Below, one piece after another: positions 1 to 11,556 of a stretch of 64,000 nucleotides of DNA. Position 1 is the stretch's first letter. Every line of letters starts with the position of its first letter. The DNA comes from Lineus longissimus. Taxonomy: Eukaryota; Nemertea; Pilidiophora; Heteronemertea; Lineidae. Both the position numbers and the translations under genes were made by a program. The notes beneath the pieces are model-generated. The model worked only from the letters and a program-made list of their open reading frames with translations, was not told the DNA's origin and searched no databases. Where the stretch lies: NCBI RefSeq assembly GCF_910592395.1, contig NC_088311.1, forward strand, positions 2,422,501 through 2,486,500, in the 5' to 3' direction.

Positions 1-337
1 TTTAGACTGTTTGCGCCGACTAGATTTACTATTACGTTCAAATGCTGATTCCAAACCATCCTCGCGCATTTCACTATCAACCTTCGCATCGATTGATTGC
101 ATTAGGTTGATAAACGGCGGTCTAACAAACGTATTATCGTTCGAATCTGTCGGTAACATAGCGTCACTCGGATTCAGTTTATCGTCCATTTGTCCAATCA
201 TGTCTGCTGTCGTATCATCTCCTGGTTTCATTTCTCCCATACTGTCCAAGTTATTCATCAGTTCGAATCCTGCATCGTAGGACATGTGTTCATTTATGAT
301 ATCACCGGGTCTTGGCATAATCTCTTTGACCTCGACA
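1..337 (-). CDS. internal coding exon, unidentified acidic protein (partial at window edge)
   Basis: The minus strand is open for 112 complete codons from 336 to base 1, so the 3' side of the exon runs off the window. The left-out T at 337 completes a split codon. A splice acceptor is read as CTGAATCTCAG ending at 338; an upstream CTGCAG would put a TGA in frame, so the nearer AG is preferred. The protein is rich in Asp, Glu, Asn and Met, starts VEVKEIMPRPGD, contains MSYDAGFELMNNLDSMG, and ends in the basic cluster SSRRKQSK at the window edge. That fits a soluble, possibly nuclear, tail region. Purine-first codon bias is strong and CpG is higher than in the flanks, unlike the random open frames nearby. 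I do not recognise the family. Confidence rests on composition and the splice site, not homology. Confidence 0.62.
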
Positions 338-3300
338 CTGAGATTCAGTGACGGTCAACTGCAGTGGAACGTACAATCAGCAGAGATTCTTTACTACAAT
401 CTGTAAAGACAAAAGTTGAACAAGGTATAAGTTTTTTGCTGCTTGAATGCAAAAATTTACAAGAACCAATCAAACTCAAAATCAAAGTGGGAAAAAAATC
501 TGGAAATGTTAAAACTTTGAGATAAGGTGGAATTACAAATTGCCTGCTGAAATATGCATGCGTGAAAGTGGTGAGAAATAGTAGAGGATTAGATCAAACA
601 ATCAAGTTTTCAAATTCTGGAATATTTTCCGCCATTTTCGACAAAATGTGTGGAAATTCACTTGAAATGACTCATTCTGATGGTGAAAGATCTGTGGCCC
701 TTTGTCCTGCAAACCAAATAGAACCAGTCTAACCAATGTGATTCAATACGAAGAAGCCATTTCCTCTTCACACAAAAACGTGTTTGATCAATCCTGAAAT
801 TTTAGCCAAATTTGAATGAGTTCTTGGGCATGATCGCAGGTTTATCAACAGAGTAAAATAACCGCACGAAAAGCTACGTCAACAAAAATATTCACCAGAT
901 AATGAACGTAATGTGATATTCAGAGAAATTTCAGCTTATCTCAAACGTTTCTAACATTCAAGGTTTCATGCCTGCATTTTATAACCGTTTGAGCAAAGTG
1001 TTAATTTCTTCAAGATTACTAAGATAATAGTTCCATCACTTTATCATATTTGTGCCTTGTCATTGACCTTAATTTGATATTTAAATTTCAAGGCTGCAAT
1101 TCCAGATTAGTAGCAAGATCTATCAGCATCTTCTTTATAAATCATGTTCTAGAAATATTCAACAATAACTTTCTTGACCATTACTCAAGATAGTGCGTAC
1201 ATATCTCGATCACTTTGTCCTGAGACCTCCATCCCTATCATGTACCATCGTATCAATCAAAGTTTATCCAAACGATGGCAGCACATTTTATCTTTTTTCA
1301 CCACTTTCTTCCTTTCATTCAAATTTTACTTGGCATTTTCAGTGCTATATGTACAAGCTATAATACAGACATGCTAGCTAGATACACAGTCTTGAGTAGA
1401 GGGACCAACGGGATGCCTAAGACCATTCAATTTCAAGTAGAGTCTCAAGTGTTTTTCTCCGTCTCTAGTCATGGCGGAATCATCGATTCTGGACGCTGAA
1501 TCCTGATTAACCCTTTATTGTAGAGGCAGATATTGTTGAATTAAGGTAGAGTTTCATGAATTGAATTAAACGGGACATTTCAATAGAAAATTTGATCCGT
1601 TTTTTTAGAAGATTGGAAATGTTTGTCTGGTGACTCATTGTACAATGTTTATGATGTACAGTACTTGAATATCTCTGAATAGCCAAGAGATGACACCATG
1701 GTGAAACTGAGACTGGTGAGAGCTGGGATTTGGCCAAAATTCATTTCAACTGGTTATATCTTTTTCCTCTCCATAGAGCTAACAAAACATCCATTATTGT
1801 TCAAGCTTCAACTAACAGTCCATAACCTCTGATGCTATCACTTGGTTTCTAAGGTGAATATTATGTAATAATATCATGACATTGGGCATTAGGTCATCAA
1901 ACAAGGGAATCAAATTTCAATGCGTCAAACAGGAGCAATGCCCTAATGTGCACATGATGAATGGTTTTTAAATGCACTGATGATTTTTTTTTGATTAGTC
2001 ATAATAATTATCATTCATTAGTGCTCATGGGAGCCTGGTCCACCGCTCACTGTGAACAAACAAAGCCTCTAATTACCTAGTTTTACCACTAAAGAACTGA
2101 AAATTCACCATAATCATGGTTTTTATTCATAACTTATATAACTCTGTGTTTATTGGACTTGTTAATGAAGACGGCCATGATTACATTAACGCTTTGTTTT
2201 GAAAACAGATTGATTTAGTTTCCACTGACAATTACGTGGCTTTGTTTTGGTGCATTATTTCCTCTAACACTTTGACTGATGTTTTCAATGCAGCATTAGA
2301 AGTGAAAATTGGCTCACGCTGATTGTGGAGAAATGTGGAAATAGTCATTAGTGACAATATTGACCTGTGAATTTTAGATGTGGTTTCGTTATATAATGGT
2401 TAATTGTCCTATTGAGGCTGACTGACGTCAAATGAAAATGCTGTTTGTATGTTATTTGCTAAAAAGACATGAAATTTGGTTGATTTCATACGTAGCTATG
2501 AGATATTTTCAAACCCAAACCATGAGTAACACAAGTATTTTTAAGTCTCAAATGTAGAAGAAAATCAATGTCATTAATGATATGTTACTCTAAATCGAAA
2601 CATAATTTCAGAGTTTGAGCGCATTTTCAAACAATCACGCCTTCAAACATTTTGCTTGACAACAAATGATACTGCTTGAATCGCAGCCGTTTTTAATCCA
2701 CAGCCAGCAATAAACCATTAAGGAGTTGACGTTAAATATAGGTCCTGATTAATATTGCACTAATATAACACAGGGCTTCAAAATCAATAAACATTAATTC
2801 CTTGCCATGCTCTCTATAGAGGTTTATGAGTTCTGCTTGAGATTCAAGTGCTTAATGATGGATAAATTTCACTTCTTGTCCATTTGCTGATCGCAGCACG
2901 ATCTGGTCAGAATTTCATTTCGGTCTCATAAAACAACCATGGTTGCGATAAGCAGACAGTGCATGGGTTGGAGCATGCAAATGACCCTGGGCTCATCAAT
3001 CTCAAGGAGTCAGATAAAAGCGAAATTGAAGCAGATTTCATAAAGTCTAATAACCAATGCTGCATGTATTCATCCATTTCACTTGCTCAGAAATCGTGTG
3101 AATAGCTTCCTGGGATGCCATAACAGCCTCGCTATTGATCACATGATGCGATTTGATATGATTTTGATCAGTGTGGAAGTGAGGACGTCACACGTTTGAG
3201 TATATTATTTAAATCATGAATTCCCGACGAGACAAACATCTGGTGCAGGCACAACAAAAGCCAACAAGGCAATGCTGGTATCATCCTTTAATTCATTAAG

Positions 3301-4383
3301 AATCCAGGCAACGTTTTGATTATTAGTTCATGACTGAAACCAGCAGTTATATTCTCTGAATTCATCCACGTATTTTAGGTATTGATCAGCGATGGGTGTG
3401 GTGACAGTTGGAAATTAAACATGACGACAGCTGATAATTAATTTCACTTTGAAAGTCGCAGCAGGGTCCGGAGCTGTCTTCGATCGTTTGAATGCAGTCT
3501 CCAAGCCAGGCAGCCATTTTGAAAATGAAGAAATGTACACAGTGACCTTGAAATCTGTATTGACCATCTCTGGATCGACACTAATTACACTATCAAATTT
3601 CACTAATTAATACTGAGAATTTAAGGCCGCCTAAAATTGATTTTTATTTGCTGCCTAACATGATTCACCCAGCAGATATAGTGAGGAGAACTTGTACTCA
3701 TCTTGATTTCAGAAGGAAAACAGTCAATCATCTCAATAAATTTCAAATGATATCAAAATAGCTTACATTTATGAGATCAGCCTCTCCAACAATGAATAAA
3801 ACAGTGGGGTTGAAAATATTCAATTCAACAGCCCAGTCTTCATCACTTTAATTGCGCTGCACAGTGTCAGCTTCGCTCAACTGATCGCAAACGTAGATCA
3901 TTTCAATTAAACTCGAATTGAAAATTGTCACCTTTCAGCTGACACAAGACACTGTACTTCATAATAAAGTTATTACTATTTTATATTGACTTTTCGATTA
4001 GAATCAAGGCAAAGTGTATTAAAATGAGAGAGTTGCTACTTTTTTTCTGAACAGCTGCACCATATCATCCATCGACACATACATTTTGTAGAGGAATACC
4101 AGTAGCAATGCCAGTAGCAATGCGACTGACACTCAACACATATTCAAAGCTAGTAACTAATAAACTAGTGCAACTGCATGAACCGCACCTTGCTGGGGTT
4201 CAAGTGATGTATTTTTATGATCCGCCATGGGGGGTCACCAGATATGAAAGGGTTAAAATGTCAATGCATGTATCCAGGTATGTTAGATACCCCAGTGAAG
4301 TGATTTTACAGTATTACATCACAATGTAACTCGGTTTTTGTATCAGACAGCAAAGGGTCAAATGGCTGCACTTACAATCTCAC
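338..4383. other. intron-like or noncoding DNA
   Basis: AT-rich sequence without a convincing open frame. It holds a 12 bp perfect palindrome, CAACCATGGTTG, at 2934-2945. A small minus-strand frame begins ATGGCTGCCTGG at 3517 and runs 43 codons to a TGA at 3386. Its start overlaps an AAAATGGCTGCC (YY1-like) string in a locally CpG-richer patch, which could be a first exon but could equally be chance. Nothing else is assigned. Confidence 0.4.
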
Positions 4384-4442
4384 CAGACATCTAAATCTTT
4401 TAATGCCGCAGCCTCAACTTTTTCTAATGATTCACCATGCAT
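4384..4442 (-). CDS. candidate internal exon upstream of the edge exon
   Basis: The minus strand reads an acceptor (TTCATTACAGTTAG), 19 codons MHGESLEKVEAAALKDLDV and two bases TG, then donor GTGAGA. The two spare bases plus the first base T of the 337-1 exon give TGT (Cys), so the two exons join in frame. The peptide is helical in character. Against it: a donor of this quality plus an open frame of this length arises often by chance in AT-rich DNA, and using the first AG (CAG) would leave a TAG in frame, so the acceptor must be the second AG. Confidence 0.3.
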
Positions 4443-4699
4443 CTAACTGTAATGAAATCATATAATTTTGTAATGCCATTTCACCAAGTAATTGGTAGAA
4501 AATTATCTTGAGTTTCTTCTTCCCAAGTTGAAGAACCATAATCAAATCACTGTCTGGCAAAGTAATTTCACTTAAAGTAGACCCAGGTTAAAGTGTAGCA
4601 GTTTATGATGTGTATGGATTTACACTGCTGTCTCAGGTATTCTCAGGGTGGAAAAAAACATCAATTTTGACTTGAAATCATCACAACAACCAATACTCA

Positions 4700-5190
4700 A
4701 AACAGTGAAATCTGACATTATTTTTCACACATCATTTTTACAAGTAGTTGGGTAATTTGAACTTCCAGGCACTGCAAACACAGAATGCAATTTATCCTCA
4801 AGTTCTAAGGAGATCTTCTCATTCCAATTTTCTTATATCAGGAGGAAAACAAACAAAAAGTTAAATATTTGGCATCATTTTTCACACCTCATATTCTAGT
4901 ATTTTTCACGCTTGATTTTGAATGCTGATAAACTTATCACTAGGGCACCTATTTAATTCGGGAAACCATTTCAGATTATATTTCACACCTCCTAGAAATT
5001 CATATGTTTAAAATCTATCAGCAGTAAGTGTCACCAACTTGGCTAATTCTATCTTGAATTCAAATATAACCAAAGGATTAATTTTCACACTTTAGTAAGT
5101 TGACATTATATTTTGTAGCATTTCATTGAAAATGTTTAAACTGTGAATAATCACAGTTGGAAATCATTCACACCTTCTTGCCATTTGTGA
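4700..5190. repeat. degenerate periodic motif TTTCACACCTC
   Basis: A TTTCACAC(C)-type string recurs at about 4724, 4882, 4982, 5085 and 5167, roughly every 85-160 bp, within otherwise unrelated AT-rich text. It may be a very decayed tandem array of about 100 bp units or simply local composition. Confidence 0.2.
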
Positions 5191-5332
5191 ACATTTGTCC
5201 AAAATCAAAAGAATAAATTCAGGCATTTCTTCCAAAAATTTGTGTTTAGCATGTTTGGAGAAGATGTGTTTACTTGAACAAACAAATATTTGTGGGTGTC
5301 TCAAATAAAGGGGAGTACAATATCATACTTAC

Positions 5333-5449
5333 ATGTAGATTGGGTATGGAATTGAAAAAGATATGGAACCCACTCGCCTCAAGTGAAACTGAAGCTTTGA
5401 AATTTACTTTTAAATGATTGAAACATACTGATTTGAATAGACAAAAGTA
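5333..5449 (-). CDS. candidate internal exon
   Basis: The minus strand has acceptor AACTTAG at 5450-5456, 39 open codons and a canonical GTAAGT donor at 5332-5327. The C-terminal part reads SLEASGFHIFFNSIPNLH, which looks more protein-like than the Phe/Cys-rich start. A second, better acceptor at 5389 would give a 56-base exon in the same frame but with a different entry phase. With the longer form the exon is phase 0 at both ends and would join the 4384 piece in frame. No family recognised; chance is a serious alternative. Confidence 0.22.
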
Positions 5450-5841
5450 CTAAGTTGAATACTTTCCAATATTTTGTCAACCGAAGAACGAATATGAATT
5501 CAGCAACAAAAAATTATCAATTCATTTAATGCACAAAAATAAGCAATTTTCAAATACCATCATAACATTCTGAACAAACAAACAAGAAAATAATCGAAAA
5601 TACATGAATTGGAAAAGCAGAACAAGTTTAATAGATTCTCTTAAGAAAAAACCCATTAAAATTCACTTTTACATATTCACCTTGCCAAATATTCCAACTT
5701 CAAGAACACCACTTCAAGGACATATCACAGAGAGAAAGAAATCCAAACTTTCTTTACAAGACAACACTGAGCCACTTGAGGCAAAGATATCAAAAGGCTA
5801 CAATGAAGTGTCCTGATTCCAAGTGTTTTCCTATCTCTCAC

Positions 5842-5889
5842 AAGTCGCCACACGCAGTTAAGTCTCGTCACTTGGGCAGAAGCGGAGAG
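5842..5889 (-). CDS. candidate 48-base exon
   Basis: Minus strand: acceptor TTTTCGTGCATCTTATAG, 16 codons reading LSASAQVTRLNCVWRL, donor GTGAGA. It is phase 0 on both sides. The segment is locally CpG-richer than its flanks. It would sit between the 6203 and 5333 candidates without disturbing the frame. Short exons of this kind are expected by chance, so the call is tentative. Confidence 0.22.
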
Positions 5890-6202
5890 CTATAAGATGC
5901 ACGAAAATCTATACAGGATCTTCAAATACAGTAATAGGAAGTTGGCGAAAGTACTTATCACTCAAATTGTCTGATGATTCAATGCTGTGAGGAGCGATCT
6001 CAAAAACTGGCAAAAATTTATATAGACGAAATGGAGAGGATGAGCAAATATTGTCTCAATTCAAATGAGAATTTAAGCGATGTGGATTTCAGTGTAGCAC
6101 CAGTTTTGGAGATGATACAATTTCACTGTAGTTTGATATTTTGCCACTGGAAGCATTGTTCCAAATAGACCCAAGCGTTCCTATTTTCCCATGCCCACTC
6201 AC

Positions 6203-6304
6203 CAACTGATAGTGTTTAACCTCCATCCTCTGGGGAGTAGAAAAACATTTCACCAAATCTTTGTTAACAGTTTTGACAAGTACCGTAAACTCTTCAACCT
6301 TATG
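6203..6304 (-). CDS. candidate internal exon
   Basis: On the minus strand a pyrimidine-rich stretch ending CCTACAG precedes 34 open codons (HKVEEFTVLVKTVNKDLV, then KCFSTPQRMEVKHYQL) and a GTGAGT donor. Phase 0 at both ends. About 60 percent of codons start with a purine, and the peptide mixes charged and hydrophobic residues like a real protein. It is one of the better candidates among the minus-strand pieces of the first 9 kb. I do not recognise a domain. Confidence 0.33.
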
Positions 6305-6796
6305 CTGTAGGTTCACCAGAGATAGGAAAACAGCCAGGAATTCACTTTTGCAGCCAAGGGTGAACTTTAAGGTACATAGGACCTCGTAAAAGTCATGCTA
6401 ATATATACAGCCACAGGATGGTTTACATTTCTCAGGTAAAACTTAAGAGCACAGTATTTGGAATTCAGCTATAAAACTTAAGGTTTGGAGTATAAAAGGC
6501 TCCAGGGTTCTTCGATAATACCTTTCAAGAATGTTTCAAACTGATGGCATTTATGATATGAACACCAGTGAGACCAACTAACTTGTAAAAGCAGCCACTG
6601 GATTGAAAATAGTGGAGTTGATATGTAAAAACATAAAATCACTACTTGGTTATGTACCCTATGAAGTTCGTATCACTTGAAACACTTTCACTGAGACCAC
6701 CCTGGGTGGTACTTGTCTTGACGTTTCCAGGTCTGAATGATCTTCCTCCATATAAATAAAAAAGGAATTAAAAGTAGTGTTGTGACAACTTTTCTT

Positions 6797-6825
6797 CTGT
6801 CAATCGATTAACCATTGATTGACAG
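6797..6825. promoter_or_regulatory. inverted pair of PBX/MEIS-type sites
   Basis: CTGTCAATC at 6797-6805 and GATTGACAG at 6817-6825 are perfect reverse complements around an 11-base AT-rich spacer. TGATTGACAG is the known PBX-PREP/MEIS decamer. An outer GTGACA/TGTCAC pair (6782-6787 and 6826-6831) extends the symmetry. This could be a cis-regulatory element; binding is an inference. Confidence 0.3.
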
Positions 6826-6929
6826 TGTCACTATGACTCATCAGTATTAGCTAAGACCTTGGCCAACCGTTGCTGAGCTGCCAGACACAATGGTGGGAGC
6901 AACATTGGTCTACTTGATCATCATCAAAT

Positions 6930-7050
6930 TCATAGGTTGTCAATCTGCTGCACAGCAGTTTGAACAACTCGTAAAATCCCGGTGACTTTTTACAAAAATG
7001 ATTGATGCCATGCACAAAATACACCTTTAACAGTAACAGCGCCACCTAAT
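6930..7050 (-). CDS. candidate exon with helical-repeat-like peptide
   Basis: The minus strand is open from about 7050 (after CCCAGAATTAG) down to a TAG at 6854. The clearest coding-like part reads VALLLLKVYFVHGINHFCKK, then SPGFYELFKLLCSRLTTYEF, then DDDQ. A weak donor GTAGAC after the last Gln would keep phase 0 and join the 6203 candidate; otherwise the frame runs on to the stop. The amphipathic pattern recalls HEAT/ARM-type helices, which is only an impression. Confidence 0.33.
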
Positions 7051-7346
7051 TCTGGGAAATGTCACTAGCATTCAATGCAGTTCCATTTTAACATCTCTGC
7101 CACCTAACCCGAGCCAACCCTCCACTGAGCATGCCCAGTGTGCAGTAGGGCTTCAATCTTGATGACGATATGACGATATGACGATACTTTGATCCAGGTC
7201 TGTTTTTATGTATCGCCATTTATACCAGGCTGACAATCTCTACAATGGAACTTCAGTCACGATTTCCGCGGTCAACTCATTTTGCTGTCACATGGTTTAA
7301 CAGAGGAGATTAAAGCGCGCTGTTTATGTGCACGATTGTGGCGTTG

Positions 7347-7375
7347 GCCCATGGTGGCTGCTTCTGACCATGGGC
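7347..7375. repeat. perfect 9 bp inverted repeat (hairpin)
   Basis: GCCCATGGT and ACCATGGGC flank an 11-base loop. It sits in a slightly GC-richer patch. Function unknown. Confidence 0.6.
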
Positions 7376-8204
7376 AGTGATTGATGACAGATCAGGACCA
7401 AGATCCAATAAGCAAGTTTGATCCGATAAACTTGATCAATTGGTTTTGTCCAGCTGTCGGGAATGAAAAACAAACCAGATTAAGCCCCCTATCAATAATC
7501 GCAGCTCAATTCAATCTATGGAAATTAAAATTAAATTTCGCAAAGATCCGTCCATCATGCAACGTTAATGTCTGTTATCCTCCGGTAATGTTGAAAGATA
7601 TAACTTAATCTGAAAGGGGCTGCCTATGCTTATGTTCCAAAATATTCACCACACAGTTTCCAGGGTTCAAACCAAACCGATTCAATTCATTATAGGTATG
7701 ATTCACACATGGTTGTTCATTTGATGGCATTTGTCCATGGACTCTGTGTCTGGTTCTAAACCAGTGTTATGCTGTGACAGTCAACACAAGGACCTGTATT
7801 GACCCCACCCCATCCCATTCACCTAGTTATCTATTCATTCAAGCACTGGCTAGTTACCATGAAGGAGCATTCACTGAATAAACTTTCACTCAATGAAAGA
7901 AAATAAAGCTAAAACAGCAAGGTAAATGGCAGTCCAAGCACTCCCAATTCCTAGAACCATATCCATTGTTTATACCAGTCTGGGCAAATTACTTTCTAAA
8001 CAGGAAATGTTTTAAATTTAATTGTATGACACACACAGACATGTTGCCATTCGAATCTAGCCATTGTCAACTGTATGCTTGCTTTCATGTATCAGAGAGA
8101 CCACCATGACTGAGCATTTAAAAACTTGGCTAAGAATTCAAAATAGATAAGATCGTTAATGTTCTATTCTGCTCACGTTCTTCATCTTAAACCTATCCAT
8201 ATAG

Positions 8205-8260
8205 ATCAGTCGCCTCGTTATAACGAATTGCTATACCGTGAATTATTATACTTAAGTGAT
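8205..8260. mobile_element. possible pogo/Tigger-like terminal fragment
   Basis: The string CAGTCGCCTCGTTATAACG followed by AATTGCTATACCG resembles the CTCGTTATAACGAA signature found near the ends of many animal pogo/Tigger elements. No matching opposite end was found by eye, so this would be a solo or truncated end. Confidence 0.22.
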
Positions 8261-8739
8261 TATTTCAAACTAGCGAAGCTCAAATAAAATCCCAATACTT
8301 ATAATAGTGTCTTACTTTAATACCCCTATACTATAGCGCCCCAGTTAAGAATTGTTCAACTAATCAGTATTTCTTCAACACTGAATGGATTTCATCAAAT
8401 AAGGTTTCACTGAAATGGTATTAGTGACACATTATCGAAGGGGCTTTGTGCAATCCAAACGATAACAAACTGTGGATAAAATCCGGGATGAAATGAATTC
8501 AAATTGCCATTTTAAATTGACAATAAACTTCAAAAGATATTTCAGTAAAGAGGATTGGCGCGCGTATGATTTACTAAATTGCAAGCTTAGCGAGAATGTT
8601 GCATTTAAGAAGTATAAATGATGTCCTGGGTTTATTTTGAACGAAAGAATAAATCCGGGATAAGAATGGTTCGGCAGATAAAGAAGACTATGAGCGAAAC
8701 ATGGTTTCATGATATGAATATACAAGATTCAATTCTCAC

Positions 8740-8795
8740 CCTTGAGTAGACGGAGAAAACATTGATCAGTAAATCTTCAGGAACGTAAAGTGTAC
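8740..8795 (-). CDS. candidate 56-base exon
   Basis: Minus strand: AG acceptor at 8796-8797, split codon GT, then 18 codons TLYVPEDLLINVFSVYSR and donor GTGAGA. The exit phase is 0, matching the 6930-7050 piece. The entry phase fits the 11124 candidate, whose last base G gives a Gly codon. The peptide is plausible for a folded protein. Not recognised. Confidence 0.28.
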
Positions 8796-8799
8796 CTCA

Positions 8800-11120
8800 A
8801 CATAACTAGACATGCTAGAGGCAATTCTTATGTACAATGCGATGTATTTAAGTAGACAAAAATATATATCAAACTAACCAGCTGATGACATAAAAAACAT
8901 TAACACAGTGTATATATCCATTTGTACATAAAATCATCTGTGTTTGATGCTTCAGAATAGATCAAAGGCCATTATGATATAGCCAATTTTTTCATGTAAA
9001 TAATTTTTTCCAGAAAAACACACCCAAACCTCACAATGTGTGGTGATAGGAACGTTCTAGAGTCTCTAGATAATTCCAGTGCAATCATAATACCATATAG
9101 CGTATTTTGCTGTGATTATAAAGCAATTGGAAGGATACACAACAAGGCTCTACAATTAGCCTTTTATTTATTTAACTTCTAGATAATTCTTCACGAAATT
9201 TTTAGTCATCGGAATCAATGATGCTGTGATTAGTTTAGGAAAAGTTGCCGTGGGTGTTTAATGGTCGATCGTCAGTGAAGAATGTCACACGGATTTGCCA
9301 CTTGATGGAGATAAAAATAACATATCAAAATGATACAGTGATCTTTCTGATGGCAGGACGTGAGGTTTGACAATTGAATTGTTTGAACTATAGGCTATTG
9401 TGAGGGTACCAGCACCCTGCTGTGATAGCATATCACAATGATTGAATGGGGGTTCCTGGTATTGATACCGAACTTGAGGTATTGGATGTGTCACCACTAA
9501 CCACTTTGAGGATGGAGCTAAAATGTAGACCCGAACTGAGGTGGAAGCATCTTGCCAAAGGAAAAACACTGCTCAAAGCTCACACAGAGAATCCCGACTT
9601 CATCAAAATACCATCCAAGAATCAATTACAAATATGACTTTGCCTGTTAACTATCCATTGAATGACTGAAGATGACATTCAAGGCTTAGTCAAGGAAAAA
9701 AAACAATGTTCAAACTATGCCACAAGCTTCAAACGCTTGGACGTCCGCAGACTTATCGATTTGCGGAAGGTTGCTTTATGATCTTATATAAATTCTCTTG
9801 CCATCTCATCTGAAAGCAGCTCATATTTTTCTTAACCTTTTTCCTTCAAATTTGATGTGGAAGTCAACCAGAAATCATATTCCCAACAAAAGGCATTTAG
9901 TTAAAAATTCCAATCCAAGTTGGAATCTTGATGGATATTTCTGATGAATTTCATCTTTTTAGATTTCAATTCCAAAGCCACATCTAAGAACTCAAAATTC
10001 GATCTCGAATTTTTTTCAAAGTTATTTCAAAGTTGCCATCTTAAAAAGCATCATTTCTGTAATGGACTTAAAATGAGATAACTTTTTGCAAAGAGTCTGT
10101 CTTGCCTCGAGATATCATAGAGACTCTGTTTGATTTTGGACCGAGCCCGTTCAAACAAATTGAACAGGGGATTAGATTTAAATGGAATCTCGTTCTGCCG
10201 CTGTCACGTTTGACATCCACGCAAGAAAAGCACCCACTTAATTTTTGACAAATTTGAAAACGATACTTGGCTACCTCAAAATCAATATGGCTGGCATCGT
10301 GTTAAGAAGCATGATATCACAGCGTACTGAACCAGCGGACGACCGTAATCACAACACAAATTAAAATACTATAAATTCGAACCAAATACATCAATTCTGT
10401 GACACAATGTCAAAATCTCATGGAATTTTGTCGGATTTTCGACAGCGACTTGAACTTATCTGATAGATTGACTTGAGTGGATTATACGAATATATAGCAC
10501 ATGTCACAGTCGTGAGATTGTCTTTGGCGTTTATCTGTCACAGGGGACTACTAAGGTGATTTCGGCTGGTTCACTCAATTTGGTTTTATTTCATCCTTGA
10601 TTTGAAATACTTCCAATAAAAGACAATTTAGCTGATGGCAGCCCTACAATGATATTTATAGCAAGTGGGAAGTGCATTTGGTTTCTTAAAGAGAACGGGC
10701 CTACTTGTACTGGGGTCATGCACCTTGTCACACGAGGCTCTGAGATTCGATGCTAAGGAAGGGGGAATATCATCAGGCCTTGGTGGGCCAACTTGGGGCA
10801 GGATAGGGTCATATCCATCGAAGAGTCAAATGGAGAGAACTGAGTTTGAGAACATGTCAAATGTCAGAAGTCTATGGACAAAAGGACATAATCACTGTAG
10901 ACATTTCAATCAACATTGGCTTCAGAGTCATAACATTACTTTTTTACACTGAAAGTTGCTTTTTAACTAAAATTTTTCAAAAAAAACCTCGAATTAAAGT
11001 TACACCACACATCACATGTGTGCATGATTCAGGATTCATACAAGATTCATACAATGTCAATGGAGGAAACTCAAAAACACAAAAACATTGCAACAGGCTG
11101 TCAAAAGTCAATGTAAAGCT
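8800..11120. other. noncoding stretch
   Basis: AT-rich with overlapping plus and minus frames around 9285-9640 and 10665-11154, none with recognisable content or codon bias. A short TGTGATA/TATCACA inverted pair lies at about 9420-9436. Confidence 0.35.
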
Positions 11121-11123
11121 TAC

Positions 11124-11150
11124 CTTGCATAATGGTATTCCTCAGCAGAA
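11124..11150 (-). CDS. candidate 27-base micro-exon
   Basis: Minus strand: pyrimidine-rich acceptor ending TTTATTCAG, 27 bases, donor GTAAGC. In the frame that fits the 8740 exon it encodes LLRNTIMQ plus one base of Gly. Both splice sites look good, but an exon this short has no independent coding evidence. Confidence 0.2.
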
Positions 11151-11511
11151 CTGAATAAATTGACACCCTTTTCTTGCAATGAAAAAAGCACAATTTTTTT
11201 TCACCAAAATATATCTCAGTCCACAAACCTCTGACCAATAGTCCTGTCATGCACACACTCTTCTAATGTGTTTATTCCACAATGGCCTGAGGTCTTTGTT
11301 AGTCCAGGACCTTTAAACAACTGTAACCTCCCCACCATGCTAATCACTATTGTCTAAAATTTGTCCAATCATATACTAATTGGTGGCAATGTTACATCAT
11401 ACTCTGGCTAGAGTCAAACTTGTTAAAAACTCAATTTGGACCCCAGGTGATTGACAGCTGGTGTTGAATGGGTAATTGTCAATCAAATGAGTGCTTTTTT
11501 AATCCTAGAAA

Positions 11512-11556
11512 GGTGAGGTTAGGGGTGTCATTGTGTACAATAACACCCTAATCACC
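11512..11556. repeat. 45-base imperfect hairpin
   Basis: GGTGA-GG-TTAGGGGTGTCATTG on the left pairs with the complement of TAACACCCTAATCACC on the right with two small bulges and almost no loop. It could be a decayed foldback element or a structured RNA; nothing around it decides. Confidence 0.45.

Larger units (their letters stand above)
7060..8739. other. noncoding stretch with small palindromes
   Basis: Holds a three-copy ATGACGAT-type tract (about 7163-7186), a perfect hairpin at 7347-7375 and a possible pogo-like CGTTATAACG string near 8217. Two GCCACCTAA strings (7042 and 7101) are partial matches to a CTCF-type site. A 97-codon minus frame (8432-8725) has no recognisable content. Confidence 0.35.

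Noticed and set aside
5675-5720. Minus-strand exon GVLEVGIFGK with donor GTGAAT.
   Set aside because: Weak donor, and an entry phase incompatible with the neighbouring candidates.
7037-7111. Two CTCF-like sites (AGCGCCACCTAATTC and CTGCCACCTAACCCG).
   Set aside because: Each mismatches the core at three or more positions; too weak to annotate.
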